64,000 bases of DNA from CAYUVH01 sp964448135 (GCA_964448135.1 CAYUVH010000006.1:62001-126000); one strand, 5' to 3'; positions 35,341 to 45,893 are shown, counted from the first letter of the stretch. Notes: generated by a model not told the origin, from the letters alone. Numbers and translations: made by a program.

Positions 35341-37419
35341 CTAATCGCGCGCTCGTTGTCCGATTCGCGAGAGGTCGGCATGCATGTCTGAAGCACTTTG
35401 ATAACGCTGATTTCTATCGGCATGACAAGCTTTGAGAATGATTTCGTTCAGCTGATCGAAATGCTCTCCGCCGGACACGAGGAGTGTGCCCGAGAGCGAC
35501 GGGAATTGATCGCGGTCGCGGCCGGTGCAAGCTTCGTAAAACACCTTGCCGAGACTGTAAATATCGGCGGCGGGTGTACCCGGACCTTCCGGAGCCAGAT
35601 AGCCCTCGGTGCCGACCAGTGACACATCCTTTCCTTTCGGCGTGATGTGGGTGACCAACCCCACGTCGGCGAATTTGGGCGCGCGGTTGACGAAGATGAT
35701 GTTGGAGGGTTTGATGTCACGATGCACCAGTTGGTGTTGATGGAGGTGCTCGAGCGCCGCCGTCAAATCAAGACCCAACTGCACGCACGCGGGCAGTGCC
35801 AACCGGCCAGCTTGGAGCACCGTGGCCAGCGTGGCGGGCACATAGGTGGCGGGCTCAATCTGCTGCCCGGTGAGTTGATCGTCGCCCAGCTCCATGATGT
35901 AAAAGAAATAGCCTTCGGGATCGTTGCGGCCCACGTGGAGGATGTGAACAAAGCCGGGATGCCCGCGCGAAATGGGCGTGAATTTCTGGATGCCTCGGAA
36001 TTCGCGTTCATAGGGCGTCGCGCTGCCGAAGCTGCGTTGATAAACAATTTTGACCGCGTGATGCGTGCCGATGTCGTCCCGGGCGATCCAGACTTCGCCA
36101 TAGGAACCGCGACCAATGGGGCGAAGCAGGCGGTGGTTCGGAATGGACGGCGGCTCCCCGGCGCGGGGTGCGGGCGGGGCTCCCGCCGCGAGGCTGGCGG
36201 CAGCGGTATCCCCACTTCCGCGCAACACCGGCAGTTTCGCGACCGATTCCGCCAGCGCAACATCGCGCTCCAAGTCCTCCTTTTCCCGTGTCAACCGCCG
36301 GGTGTGCGCTAAAATCGCCCAGCCCAGGGCGCACGGGATTTGCACACCGGTGACGATGAGCCACGGGAACCAGAGATGATGGCTCCACGTGAGCACAACA
36401 GCGATGGCCGCGACCACCAAGGCGACACTCAGCGACATCGCGGCCGCCAGCCAAGGCTTGACCCTGGGCAAACCGAAACCGAGAAGGCCACCGATGACGA
36501 AGATCACCAGGAGTTCGGTGGCGGGCGAAACTCTTTCGAGCCAGTCGTGATTGAGCAAGTTCAGAAACGCAGTGGCCTGGATTTCCACGCCGGAGGTTCG
36601 CCCACCTTTCCATTTGGAGAACGGAGTCCCATGCAGATCCGCGGCCTGGCCGGCCGGGGTGATCACATCGCCGCGGCCAATGAACACGGCTTTGCCGGTG
36701 AAAAAATCGGCGGGCAATGCGTTTGTTTCCAGGGCGCGATGGTAACTCACGGCCGGCAGCGTTCCGCCGGGGCCGTAGTAATTCAACCAGCGGGCAACCG
36801 ACGTGTCCGGAGGCACCTGACCGAAGAGCGCCGCCGCCTGCCACGCGAAATTGGTATAGTCGGCGAAATTCAGCGGACATCGAATGACCCCGGCGGAACT
36901 CGAACCGCCGTCCCCCAACTCAACGACACCCGAGACGGCATTCGAACCGAGGACGTTCACGGGCGGGATCAGGCGCAACACACGCGGACTTCCGGCCTCT
37001 TGCGAAGACTTCAGACTGGCAGCCAGCACGACACCGCCATGCTCACGGATGGCGACGCCAAATTGTTCATCGGCCGCCGGGTCGGGTGACGGTTCGGCGA
37101 AGAGCACGTCGAAAGCGACAACCCTGGCGCGGCGCGAAGCGAGCTCACGGAGCAGGCGCGCGTGAACCCGACGGTCCCACGGGCGGCTGGGGTCCTGGTG
37201 CAGCAACCGGTGGGATTCCTCGTCCATGCTGAGAATCACCGCGGGCGCCAGTTTTGAGGGGGGAGGATCGGGACGGAACAAGTAAAGCAGATCGAAGCTG
37301 AACATTTCGAGCGAGAGGCCGATGGGCGATACAACCAAAGCGATGGCGATCAGGGTTGGAAAGATGTAACCGCCCCATCGCCACGGACTGCTCCAAGCTG
37401 GCTGACTCTTTGAATTCAC
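35341..37419 (-). CDS. CHASE2-domain serine/threonine protein kinase
   Basis: A 692-residue membrane sensor kinase. After one N-terminal helix (about 17-40) comes an extracytoplasmic CHASE2 domain (about 55-300, with AVILSMDEESHRLL and PWDRRVHARLLREL), then three hydrophobic segments near 305-375, and a cytoplasmic kinase domain from about 430: glycine loop IGRGSYGEVW, catalytic HRDIKPSNIIF, and DVG in place of the usual DFG, then YLAPE. It is the last gene of a minus-strand series after the FecR-barrel and delta-60/protease genes (70-base gap). FecR-type and CHASE2 proteins are often neighbours, suggesting a sensing module; the signal is unknown. Confidence 0.88.
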   Translation of the reverse strand: MNSKSQPAWSSPWRWGGYIFPTLIAIALVVSPIGLSLEMFSFDLLYLFRPDPPPSKLAPAVILSMDEESHRLLHQDPSRPWDRRVHARLLRELASRRARVVAFDVLFAEPSPDPAADEQFGVAIREHGGVVLAASLKSSQEAGSPRVLRLIPPVNVLGSNAVSGVVELGDGGSSSAGVIRCPLNFADYTNFAWQAAALFGQVPPDTSVARWLNYYGPGGTLPAVSYHRALETNALPADFFTGKAVFIGRGDVITPAGQAADLHGTPFSKWKGGRTSGVEIQATAFLNLLNHDWLERVSPATELLVIFVIGGLLGFGLPRVKPWLAAAMSLSVALVVAAIAVVLTWSHHLWFPWLIVTGVQIPCALGWAILAHTRRLTREKEDLERDVALAESVAKLPVLRGSGDTAAASLAAGAPPAPRAGEPPSIPNHRLLRPIGRGSYGEVWIARDDIGTHHAVKIVYQRSFGSATPYEREFRGIQKFTPISRGHPGFVHILHVGRNDPEGYFFYIMELGDDQLTGQQIEPATYVPATLATVLQAGRLALPACVQLGLDLTAALEHLHQHQLVHRDIKPSNIIFVNRAPKFADVGLVTHITPKGKDVSLVGTEGYLAPEGPGTPAADIYSLGKVFYEACTGRDRDQFPSLSGTLLVSGGEHFDQLNEIILKACHADRNQRYQSASDMHADLSRIGQRARD

Positions 37420-37488
37420 GCGCGTCCGGCTGGCCTGAGTGAGGTTCGTAACAGAAGCCGGGGAGGTTTGAAAGCTGGAAAGGCAGGG

Positions 37489-40400
37489 TTACGGCACCAA
37501 CGAGGCGCGATAGAAGCGGTTGCCGGCGGCGGCCGGGAGGGTATTCGCCAGGGTTACGGACGCGTTGCTGAGAGTGTTGGCGGAAACATTCGCGGGCGTG
37601 AGGGTGAGATTCGTAAGCGAAGTCCAGCTTCCGGGCGCCGCCGGATTGGTCGTGAACTCCACGCGGTACGTGGCTCCCGTGTTACCAATCAACCTCAGTC
37701 CGCTGTCGCGACTGTAAGCCACGAGCGGGCGGATGGGAACGTACTCCGCGAGCAGCGAGATGTTCTGGCCGGCAACAATGGTTCCGACGGGATACTCGGC
37801 CGGAGTTCGGAAGCCGGGAACGGATTGGAACTGCAGGACCGGCGTATCATAGGCGTAAAAAGACTGAGTTCTCACAGGGGTGGTGAAGTAGCTGGAACTG
37901 AGCGACCCGCGCACGCGCCAGCCGGGTCGCTTGTTCACGGCGTTGGTCGGGCTGAGGCGGACGGTGACGGTGCCTTGGCCGGCAGGTGCGGTGGTGGTTC
38001 CAACGCTAATGATCGTGACACCGCCGCCCGTGCTGTTGCCGCCGCCGTTGGCCGAAATTTCCGCGCGATTGATCAAGTCCACCGCCTCACTATTAATCGC
38101 GCGCACCAGAGTCTGGCCGGAGCCGCCGAGGTAAATGGCCGCCGGATAAAAAGTTTCCACATCCGTTTGCACGTAGAGCGGGCCACCGCTGTTGCCAGGG
38201 TAACTGAGCAGATTGCTCGTGGCGAACACGGGACCGTAGAGATGAGTGAACACCAGATTGGTTGGCGTCGAGGCGTGGAGCTTTCCTTGATCCGCGGTTG
38301 CGATGCCGTCAAGCGGATAGCCGGCCAGAAATTTATCGGCAGCATTCAACAAGTATTCGTTGGCGTCGGCATCGGAGGATAAGTAGCCCCCATAACCACC
38401 GCGTCCGGCGGATTCGAGAAAGTACATTGCAGCGACGTCACGTTGCTGGGATTCAGGCGAAGAGATGCCCGGGCTGTTGTCCGCCTGCCGCTGCGCCGCG
38501 TAACCTTCGAACACGTACCAACCGCGCGGAGTTTGAGGCACCGGCTCAAACCGGTCGCGGTACCACTGAAAAAACCACCGTACCTCGGTTACGTTGGCGA
38601 GCATCACGTCGTCGAAGAGCACGTGGGCCGCCGTGAGAACCACCCGCGGTTTGACCACAAAGCCGCTGCCGAAGCCCGCGCTGCTTTGAATTTGCCCGAT
38701 GAAGCAATAAGGCCGGTTGGTTGCCGCGATTTCGGGCGGAACGACGAACAAATTTGTCGGCGCACCCGCGGCGGGAGCGAGCAGATAGGTGGCGCTGATT
38801 CCGTAAGTGGCCGCAGTGCCTACACTGACACTGTGCGGCGCGGGGGTGATTCGTCCGTCAACCGGCTTGAACTCCACCGTGTAATCGCCGGCCGGTAGAT
38901 TGGTGATGACGGCATCGCCATCGCGCCAGTTGGCGGTGGTTTCCTCCAGCCTTTTCCACTGGCCACGAAGTACAGCCGTTCCATTCGTGGCTACCTCGGG
39001 AGGCCAGAGGTGGACAGTGAGATTGCCGGTGGCGGCGCTTTCGGCGGGGTAGTACTCAAAGGCCGGGAATTGATTGGTGACCCCGGCGGCCATGGGAAGA
39101 TATCTAGTGTCGGGCGCTACGTAAGCGGTCACGGGCCGGAATTCGACCTGATAGTTGTCGGCAGTAAGGCCGGTGATGACGTCGCCGCTGTTGTGCCACT
39201 GCAATTCGCCGGCCAGCCGCCACTGGCCGTTGGCGGCAGATGGCTGAAGCGTCACTTGCAACGCTCCGGTCGGAGCGGGCCTGGCCGAGGGCGGGGCGCT
39301 GCTCGGGAACGAGTCCGACAAGCCGACGATGTCGTTGTCCACAATCGTGACCGCCGCGCTGGCGGGGTCGGCAATAACGCCATTGGCATTTTGTGGCAGC
39401 GAAAGAGTGACAGCGAATTGTTCGTCACCCTCGGTCTGCAAATCGTCGGCGATGGCGATAATGACATTCTTGAATTTATCAGCGCTCGAGAAAGCGAGCG
39501 TGCCGGTCCTGCTTTGGTAATCCAGGCCGCCGGTCGCCGTCTGGTCGGCGGTCACGTAATTCACCGAGGCCGCGCCGCTGCCGAATTTACGCACGGTGAC
39601 AACTATGTTTCCCTGCCCTTCGCGCACGGAGTAGTCAGGCGAAGTAAAGGCAAAGACCGGCGGCGCGGTGGCGCCCATGATGAGAGTGGAGGCGGCTGAG
39701 CCGACTCCCTCCGGCTCCGGGCTAACGGCAGCAGCGACGGTGAGGACGCCATTCGGCGCGAAGATCAGGCCGGCACCACCTTGCGCAACGGTGATGAAGT
39801 CGCCTTCCTTTACCAGGTTGGTCCCGTCGCTCAAGTACAACGGCGCGCCACCGGACGAAAGGATCTGGAAGTGGGTGACTTCCGGGCCATCGAGGGGATG
39901 GCGGAAGATGAAAAGATTCGTCGGACTATCTTGAATCAGCACCGGCGCGCCAGCCACCGGTTGGAGAGCAAAACCGTTGCGAGGGACTTTGGCGAAGTTC
40001 TCAAACATGCCAGCGACATAGAGATCATTTCCGCGCACCAACAGATCGGTGCAAGTGCCTGAAGGATTTGGCGCGGACACCGTGTCCACTGCTCCAGTGC
40101 CCAGAGTACTAATACGAGCCAAACCCGGCACCGCCTGGCCGTTGATGGTTGAGAAGAAACCCGCGACGTAGAGATCGGTGCCGCTTAAAGCGAGCAGGTC
40201 GGGCCGGTTGTTCGGGTTGGGGGACCAGAGCGGGTCGAGTTGTCCGGCGCCGGTGGTAATCAGCTTCGCCAGACCGTTTCGGAATTGGGAATTGACCAGA
40301 TTAAATTCTCCGGCCGCGTAGAGATTGGTATCGGACACGGCGAGTTTGAATATGCTCACGCCCTGGCCGTTGGTTGAAACGAACAGCGGATTCCAGTTCG

Positions 40401-42210
40401 TATCCAGCAGGCCCGCGCCGAGCGCGGAGATTTTGGCAATACCTGCCCGGGCCGAGCCGTTCAGGTTGGTGAAGCTGCCACCGACAAACAGGTTTGTGCC
40501 GACGAGGGCCAGCGACCAGGCGCCACCGTTGGAAATGTCCGCCAGCCAGGCAGGATCCGCAGCTCCATTGCCGGTGGTACTGAGCCTGGCCAACCCATAG
40601 CGAAGCTGGCCACCAATAAGTCCCAGGAACTGGCCTCCCACGAAGAGATTGGTGCTATTGGCTGCCAAAGTCAGGCGCGGGGGATAAGCCGGATTGTTGG
40701 TCAGTCCCGCATCCCAGGCCGCGTCAACGGCGTCGCCGGCCAGCGTGGCGAACTTCGCCAGGAATCTCCGGTTCAACGCTCCGGCCTGGGTGAAATCCCC
40801 CGCGGCGAAAAGATCTGTGCCGCTCAGAGCCAGCGCGCGCACAGCATAGTCGGTTTCCGGCGCCCAGGTCGGGTCCACCTGACCGTTGACACTTATCCGG
40901 ACAAGATTTCTCCGGGCCAATCCACCGGCGACCTGGAACCAGCCTCCGAGAATCACGCGGCCGTCGTCCTGACGCGCCAGTGCATAACCCTGCCCCGCAA
41001 ATTGCACCTGACTGATGAACCCACCATCCCGGAAACCGCTGACGGGGTCCACCTTGCCAAGACCGAGTGTCACGGCCGGACTGCTGCCGATCTTTACGAA
41101 GGAACCGCCAACATAGAGTGCCGTGGCAGTGGCCAACAGTGATTGAACTGCCGAATTCTGATTTGCCGAATTCCCGAGGTTCACGGTTTCGTTCCAGCCT
41201 GGATCGAGCGCTCCGACACCGTCCGCGGCGACTTTGACCAGGAACGCGCAACCATTGCTCGCGCCGCCCAGGTACACGGCGTTGTTCGCAACGGTCAACG
41301 CGTTGATGGTTGCGCCACCGGGCAGGGATGGCTGCCAATTCGAGTCAATGGCACCCGTGCTCTCCACAGCCAGTTTGGCGACGCCAGGCACGAGCGTGCC
41401 GCCGTTGGAAACGAAATCACCTGCGACATAGAGATTTGTCCCCACGACCACCAACGTCCGGAGATTTGCCCCGGCCTGGATTCCGGGATTCCAGGCCGGG
41501 TCCGGCGCGCCAGTGGCCAGTGACAGTTTCGCGACTCCGGGATGGGACAGATTGCCGATGTTGGTGAATCCGCCGACAACAAACAAGTTGGTCCCGGCGA
41601 TTGCCAGCCCATGGACCGGGCCGTCCAAAGCCGGATTCCAATTCGTGTCCACAGTCCCGTTGCCCTCAGTGCTCATGCGGGCGAGCCGACGGATTCCCGA
41701 ACCGGAGACATCGGTGAAGTCGCCACCAATGAAAATATTCGAGCCGGAAACCACCACGGCCTCAACAAACCCTGAAACAACCGGATTCCAGTTGGTGTTG
41801 AGTGATCCGTCAGCGGCGAGTTTGACGACCGGAGAGGGCGCGCTGGCGACAAATGTTTCGGACCCGTGGACGCAGACGGCCCGGGGGCCGTAGCGGACTT
41901 CAATATATATCCCGGGATTCCAAGCGAGGTCCACCGAGCCGTTCGAATTGAGCCGCGCCAGGTTGTCGCGCGGCACATCGTTCACAGCACTGAAATCTCC
42001 ACAAACAATCAGCTTCCCATCGTCCTGCCGGATCATCGACCTCACGTTGCCGGCCACGGCCAGTTTCAAGTCAGGCAATGTCGCCGGACTGATTTGGGAA
42101 GAAGCCAGGCCGGGTAAGAGCAGGGCAAGACCGACCGTCATTGGCTGCAGCCAGTGAAGAACGGATCGAGCTTGCGCACTGCACCTGCAAATGGACCCAG
42201 GAATCGCCAT
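37489..42210 (-). CDS. Secreted delta-60 repeat, Calx-beta and trypsin-like protein
   Basis: A 1573-residue exported protein with a signal peptide (LALLLPGLASSQ). Residues about 45-800 are delta-60 type repeats (for example MIRQDDGKLIVCGDFSAVN) that predict a beta-propeller. A Calx-beta domain follows near 875-975 (VREGQGNIVVTVRKFGSG). Near 1170-1390 there is a trypsin-like domain with all three catalytic residues in place: LTAAHVLF (His), RDVAAMYF (Asp) and YPGNSGGPLY (Ser). The C-terminus is a beta-rich region ending FYRASLVP. It starts 34 bases after the FecR-TPR-barrel gene, so they share a transcript. A surface-acting protease is likely; its target is unknown. Confidence 0.85.
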   Translation of the reverse strand: MAIPGSICRCSAQARSVLHWLQPMTVGLALLLPGLASSQISPATLPDLKLAVAGNVRSMIRQDDGKLIVCGDFSAVNDVPRDNLARLNSNGSVDLAWNPGIYIEVRYGPRAVCVHGSETFVASAPSPVVKLAADGSLNTNWNPVVSGFVEAVVVSGSNIFIGGDFTDVSGSGIRRLARMSTEGNGTVDTNWNPALDGPVHGLAIAGTNLFVVGGFTNIGNLSHPGVAKLSLATGAPDPAWNPGIQAGANLRTLVVVGTNLYVAGDFVSNGGTLVPGVAKLAVESTGAIDSNWQPSLPGGATINALTVANNAVYLGGASNGCAFLVKVAADGVGALDPGWNETVNLGNSANQNSAVQSLLATATALYVGGSFVKIGSSPAVTLGLGKVDPVSGFRDGGFISQVQFAGQGYALARQDDGRVILGGWFQVAGGLARRNLVRISVNGQVDPTWAPETDYAVRALALSGTDLFAAGDFTQAGALNRRFLAKFATLAGDAVDAAWDAGLTNNPAYPPRLTLAANSTNLFVGGQFLGLIGGQLRYGLARLSTTGNGAADPAWLADISNGGAWSLALVGTNLFVGGSFTNLNGSARAGIAKISALGAGLLDTNWNPLFVSTNGQGVSIFKLAVSDTNLYAAGEFNLVNSQFRNGLAKLITTGAGQLDPLWSPNPNNRPDLLALSGTDLYVAGFFSTINGQAVPGLARISTLGTGAVDTVSAPNPSGTCTDLLVRGNDLYVAGMFENFAKVPRNGFALQPVAGAPVLIQDSPTNLFIFRHPLDGPEVTHFQILSSGGAPLYLSDGTNLVKEGDFITVAQGGAGLIFAPNGVLTVAAAVSPEPEGVGSAASTLIMGATAPPVFAFTSPDYSVREGQGNIVVTVRKFGSGAASVNYVTADQTATGGLDYQSRTGTLAFSSADKFKNVIIAIADDLQTEGDEQFAVTLSLPQNANGVIADPASAAVTIVDNDIVGLSDSFPSSAPPSARPAPTGALQVTLQPSAANGQWRLAGELQWHNSGDVITGLTADNYQVEFRPVTAYVAPDTRYLPMAAGVTNQFPAFEYYPAESAATGNLTVHLWPPEVATNGTAVLRGQWKRLEETTANWRDGDAVITNLPAGDYTVEFKPVDGRITPAPHSVSVGTAATYGISATYLLAPAAGAPTNLFVVPPEIAATNRPYCFIGQIQSSAGFGSGFVVKPRVVLTAAHVLFDDVMLANVTEVRWFFQWYRDRFEPVPQTPRGWYVFEGYAAQRQADNSPGISSPESQQRDVAAMYFLESAGRGGYGGYLSSDADANEYLLNAADKFLAGYPLDGIATADQGKLHASTPTNLVFTHLYGPVFATSNLLSYPGNSGGPLYVQTDVETFYPAAIYLGGSGQTLVRAINSEAVDLINRAEISANGGGNSTGGGVTIISVGTTTAPAGQGTVTVRLSPTNAVNKRPGWRVRGSLSSSYFTTPVRTQSFYAYDTPVLQFQSVPGFRTPAEYPVGTIVAGQNISLLAEYVPIRPLVAYSRDSGLRLIGNTGATYRVEFTTNPAAPGSWTSLTNLTLTPANVSANTLSNASVTLANTLPAAAGNRFYRASLVP

Positions 42211-42244
42211 GGGGATGGATTGAATATACTCTACGCGTTTCGCA

Positions 42245-45200
42245 TCAGAATCTCAACCGCAACGTGGCAGCGAAGACACGTTCATGCGGCAACTCCGCGT
42301 AGGAATTCAGCGGACTCAAATGGTAGTCCGAGCCGCCCACGTTCAGCACACCCAGCGTCAGGTCGCCGCGTTGACGTGGGAAGCGCCAACCGATGAAGAG
42401 GTTGAATTGGGTGAAGTTATCGCCGGGAGCGTCGAGCGTGACGGGGACCGAACCGGCGGTGTGAGTTTGCAGCGTGTTGCCTTGTAAATACCAGTTCGCC
42501 TCGGCGGCGGCGAAGAAACCCGAGGGATGGCTGAACCGAATGAACGCGCCGACATGGTGCAGGTCCGAACGGGCGGTGTCGTTGGCATTTTTCAGGACGC
42601 TGACCGGGATGTCGGCGAACTGAGAGTTCAATTCGGATGAAATGAACTGATACGATCCGCCCACGGACCACATGTTCCCCAGCAATTGGTTGAAGTAAAC
42701 GCTGATGGATTGTTCGTCGAAATCCAGGTTTTGCCGGGTGGAGGCGGGAAGTATGGGCCGGTTGGGCACGTCGAACCGAAACGCGCCCGCCTCCTGGCTG
42801 ACAGAGGAGTTGAGGGACTGGGCCTGGACACCGAAGTAGGTGCCGGTCTTGAATTTCAAATCCAGCGCCGCCCCGTAGTTTTCAAATTCCGGCGCCGACA
42901 CGGAGCCAACGACGGATTCCGGGATCACGGAACGATAGGTTTGAATGAAGCCCGCCAGTTGGGTGGGTTCGAGCCGGTAGCTTTGATCGAGCGAAACGCC
43001 ACCCAGCGACTGCGAGTAGGCGCCGCGAAGCGTGAGCCAGTCCCAGGGGTTGTAAACCACCGCCCCCTTTGGACCGAGCAAGTCGGTCGTATTTTGACCG
43101 GGGGAGACGGGCGGCAGCCGAAAGTTATCCGGGTACTCGACCTGGTCATAGCTCAGACCGGCGGTGAGAAAGAGGCGGTCGAGCGGTTCCAGCGTGTAGT
43201 AAGCATAGCCGGTGATGCGCTCAAAGTCGCTCGTGACATTCGCGGCGGCCGCAGGCGAACGGTAGTAGGTTCTCGCCAGCGAGGGATCCGTGACATTCAA
43301 TTCGTTGCTGGTTTCGAACTGGCCGGTTTGAAAGCGCCCGCCGAACACGAGCGTCTGGTGTTCACTTTGGAAAATCTGGTTCAACTCGGCGGTGTAGATT
43401 TCCGCCTGACTATGATAGTTGACATCGAACAGTTCGGTGCCCGCACCCACGACTCGATTGGAAATTGCCGTCACCAAGATCTCCGGCACGGCCTTGTCCT
43501 GGACGGTCTGATCGTTGACCAGGCGTCCGCCGAGCACGAGGGTGTGAATGCCCGGCTGCCACTCGTGGTGATACCCGCCGACCACGATGGGCTTCTGGTA
43601 TTCGTCGTACGTGAAGTTTGTCCGCACGCTGCCATGCCAGTCGTAGTACTGGAAGTTGTCGCCCGAGTGATAGTCCTGATATTTGGTGAGCAGAAAGACC
43701 GTGTCCGCAGGCGTGATTTGGAACTTGAACTGGCTGTACCACTCCAGCCGGTCCAATTCGTTGTTGGGGCGCGTGCCGTTGTTGTGCTGGTAATCCACGT
43801 CGAACGAGTAACTGAAGTCCTTGAAGTTGCCGAATTGCGTGGCGACTTCGCGGACCTGCCCGTCGGTGCGCGCTTCCGTGCTCGTGGTGAGTCCCATGGT
43901 CTTGAGGTTGAAGAATTGCGAGTATTCCTGCTGGGAGATGCTTTGGGCAAACGTGCCCGCGCTCACCGGCGAAAGCAGATTGGCCAGCAGCAGTTCGTTG
44001 AACCACGCGGTCTCGTAGCGCAGATTGAAGCGGGTGGGATCGCGGAGGGCATTGAGGCTGTTGGCCAGAAACAGATGCGCGTCGTAGTTGGCGTAGGAAT
44101 CGGTCACCGCCACGGCGGCTTCGCGCGCGCTTAGCTCGACCATCCCATTCTCGCGGTAAATCGCCGCCAGACTCGAACTGCGGACGGAGCGGTCCTGGTC
44201 GAGCAACAGCCGGGAGCGATAGACGCGGCGGTTGTCGTTGAGTTCACTGGATTTTTCCAGGTTGCGAATTCCCTCGTTGAAGCGGTGCTCCTCTTCGTCG
44301 AGGAGCGCGGAGTACAACCACGCGGTCGGGTCATTGGGGTCGAGCTCCTTGGCGAGCGACAGTTCCCGGGCGGCGTTTTGCAGGTCGCCGGCGTTGGCGA
44401 ATGCCTTGCCGAGGTAGCTGCGAAACAAAGCGCGCTGCGGTTCGAGAGTGGCGGCCACCATCAGGTCCAGTACACCGGCACGGGCGTCGCCCCCGCGAAT
44501 CCGGCACAAGCCGCGGCCGAGCCAGCCGTTGCCAAGTAATCCGTCCGCGAGAATGGCCTCATCAAAATAATGTTCGGCTTTGGCGGTCTGATGCCGCGCA
44601 ACAAGCAGGAATCCCTTGAGCGCGAGCGCCTGGGCATTACGGGGTGACAAGGCGAGGCTGCGGTCGAGCGCCGCTTGTGCCTCGCCAGCCCGTCCAAAAC
44701 CAAATTCCAGTTCCGCCACCTGCGCCCAGGCAAAAGCGAAGTTGGGGGCAATTTCAGTGGCGCGCCGCGCGGCCGCGAGTGCGGCGGCCAGGCGGAACTG
44801 TGATTGCTCCGCGTAGGAATCCGCGAGCCAGGCGGTGGCGGAGTTGGTGTCGAAACGATGTTCGCTCCCCGGTTGGCCGGCCTGGCGTTTGACCGCGGCG
44901 ATGGCGAGCTTGAGCGCGGCGGCCAGGTTTTCGACCTCGGAGAGCCTGGCGGGTGCCCCAGCCGTGGCGGAATCCAGCAATGAGAGTGCCTCATCAACTT
45001 CACCAACGGCCAGCAACAAGGCCGCGCGATAGACTTTTTCATCGGGCGAGGCGGGCACGCGACGGGCCGGGTACAGGGCCACGGCCTCCGGCAATGCTCC
45101 CGCACGATAGGCGGATAAAGATTGAGCCAGCGCGCTTTGGGCGTCCGCCGGCAGTCGCAATTCGTCGAGATTCAACACACCGGGGTAGTACAAACACCAT

Positions 45201-45823
45201 TGGACCACGTTCGCCATGCTGGTGGTAATGACGGCAGTTTTGCGGGGCGGATGTCCCGCGGTTGCAGTACCCTCCTCGCCCCGGCGCAGGTTCAATCCGC
45301 CGAAATCGTTGGTCATTTCGAGTTCGCCATCGAGCACCTGGAATTTGGTGTCGCCGTTGTCGGCGACTTCCACAGTGAACTCGGTGCCGCGCACGACCGC
45401 CGAGACGGTCGGGGTGTCCACCCGAAATTCACCCGGCTTGTCGCGATGGAAGAAGTACAGAATGCCTTTGAGCAGCCGCACGATTCCTCGGGGCGATTCC
45501 GCACGCGGGATTTCGAGGGTGGTCAATTCACCGACCGGAAAATCGGTCAGGTTTGAGAGACGCAGCAACGCGCGACTGTTCGGCCCGGTGCGCAGACGGT
45601 CCCCCGGCTTAAGCAGCAGATGACTGGGCTGAACATAGGCGGGGTGCCAATCCTGCGAGCCGTAACTGCGAAACTCCACTTGATTGGCAATCGAAAGAAC
45701 CACGGCGTTGGTGAAGCGGGTATCGGGTGCCGCCGGCGGAGCGGACCAACCTGGTGACGCGGAGCAGAGCCACACCCATCCGAGGAATGGCAACAGTGCC
45801 AGAAGGTTTGCCCGTCGGTGCAT
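42245..45823 (-). CDS. FecR-domain, TPR and outer-membrane beta-barrel protein
   Basis: An 1192-residue protein. The ATG at 45823 gives a signal peptide (LLALLPFLGWVWLCSASPGWS). A FecR-like domain lies near 35-190 (LLKPGDRLRTGPNSRALLRL, then FFHRDKPGEFRVDTPTVSAVVRGTEF). TPR repeats fill about 230-610. The last 550 residues alternate aromatic and polar positions, as in a TonB-receptor-like beta-barrel, and end in Phe (FAATLRLRF), the usual outer-membrane signature. FecR domains sense envelope signals and contact sigma/anti-sigma partners; here the domain is tied to a barrel. It lies 70 bases after a 91-residue frame with a family 2 promoter. Confidence 0.82.
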   Translation of the reverse strand: MHRRANLLALLPFLGWVWLCSASPGWSAPPAAPDTRFTNAVVLSIANQVEFRSYGSQDWHPAYVQPSHLLLKPGDRLRTGPNSRALLRLSNLTDFPVGELTTLEIPRAESPRGIVRLLKGILYFFHRDKPGEFRVDTPTVSAVVRGTEFTVEVADNGDTKFQVLDGELEMTNDFGGLNLRRGEEGTATAGHPPRKTAVITTSMANVVQWCLYYPGVLNLDELRLPADAQSALAQSLSAYRAGALPEAVALYPARRVPASPDEKVYRAALLLAVGEVDEALSLLDSATAGAPARLSEVENLAAALKLAIAAVKRQAGQPGSEHRFDTNSATAWLADSYAEQSQFRLAAALAAARRATEIAPNFAFAWAQVAELEFGFGRAGEAQAALDRSLALSPRNAQALALKGFLLVARHQTAKAEHYFDEAILADGLLGNGWLGRGLCRIRGGDARAGVLDLMVAATLEPQRALFRSYLGKAFANAGDLQNAARELSLAKELDPNDPTAWLYSALLDEEEHRFNEGIRNLEKSSELNDNRRVYRSRLLLDQDRSVRSSSLAAIYRENGMVELSAREAAVAVTDSYANYDAHLFLANSLNALRDPTRFNLRYETAWFNELLLANLLSPVSAGTFAQSISQQEYSQFFNLKTMGLTTSTEARTDGQVREVATQFGNFKDFSYSFDVDYQHNNGTRPNNELDRLEWYSQFKFQITPADTVFLLTKYQDYHSGDNFQYYDWHGSVRTNFTYDEYQKPIVVGGYHHEWQPGIHTLVLGGRLVNDQTVQDKAVPEILVTAISNRVVGAGTELFDVNYHSQAEIYTAELNQIFQSEHQTLVFGGRFQTGQFETSNELNVTDPSLARTYYRSPAAAANVTSDFERITGYAYYTLEPLDRLFLTAGLSYDQVEYPDNFRLPPVSPGQNTTDLLGPKGAVVYNPWDWLTLRGAYSQSLGGVSLDQSYRLEPTQLAGFIQTYRSVIPESVVGSVSAPEFENYGAALDLKFKTGTYFGVQAQSLNSSVSQEAGAFRFDVPNRPILPASTRQNLDFDEQSISVYFNQLLGNMWSVGGSYQFISSELNSQFADIPVSVLKNANDTARSDLHHVGAFIRFSHPSGFFAAAEANWYLQGNTLQTHTAGSVPVTLDAPGDNFTQFNLFIGWRFPRQRGDLTLGVLNVGGSDYHLSPLNSYAELPHERVFAATLRLRF

Positions 45824-45893
45824 GGTCGGCTGGGATAGGTCTCGGCGGCTTGAATACTGCATTGGGGGTGGAACGGCAAGCGCCATCCCCGGT

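Noticed and set aside
42686..44134. A 482-codon plus-strand frame opposite the FecR-TPR-barrel gene
   Set aside because: Antisense shadow. The minus-strand frame has clear FecR, TPR and barrel features over the same bases.
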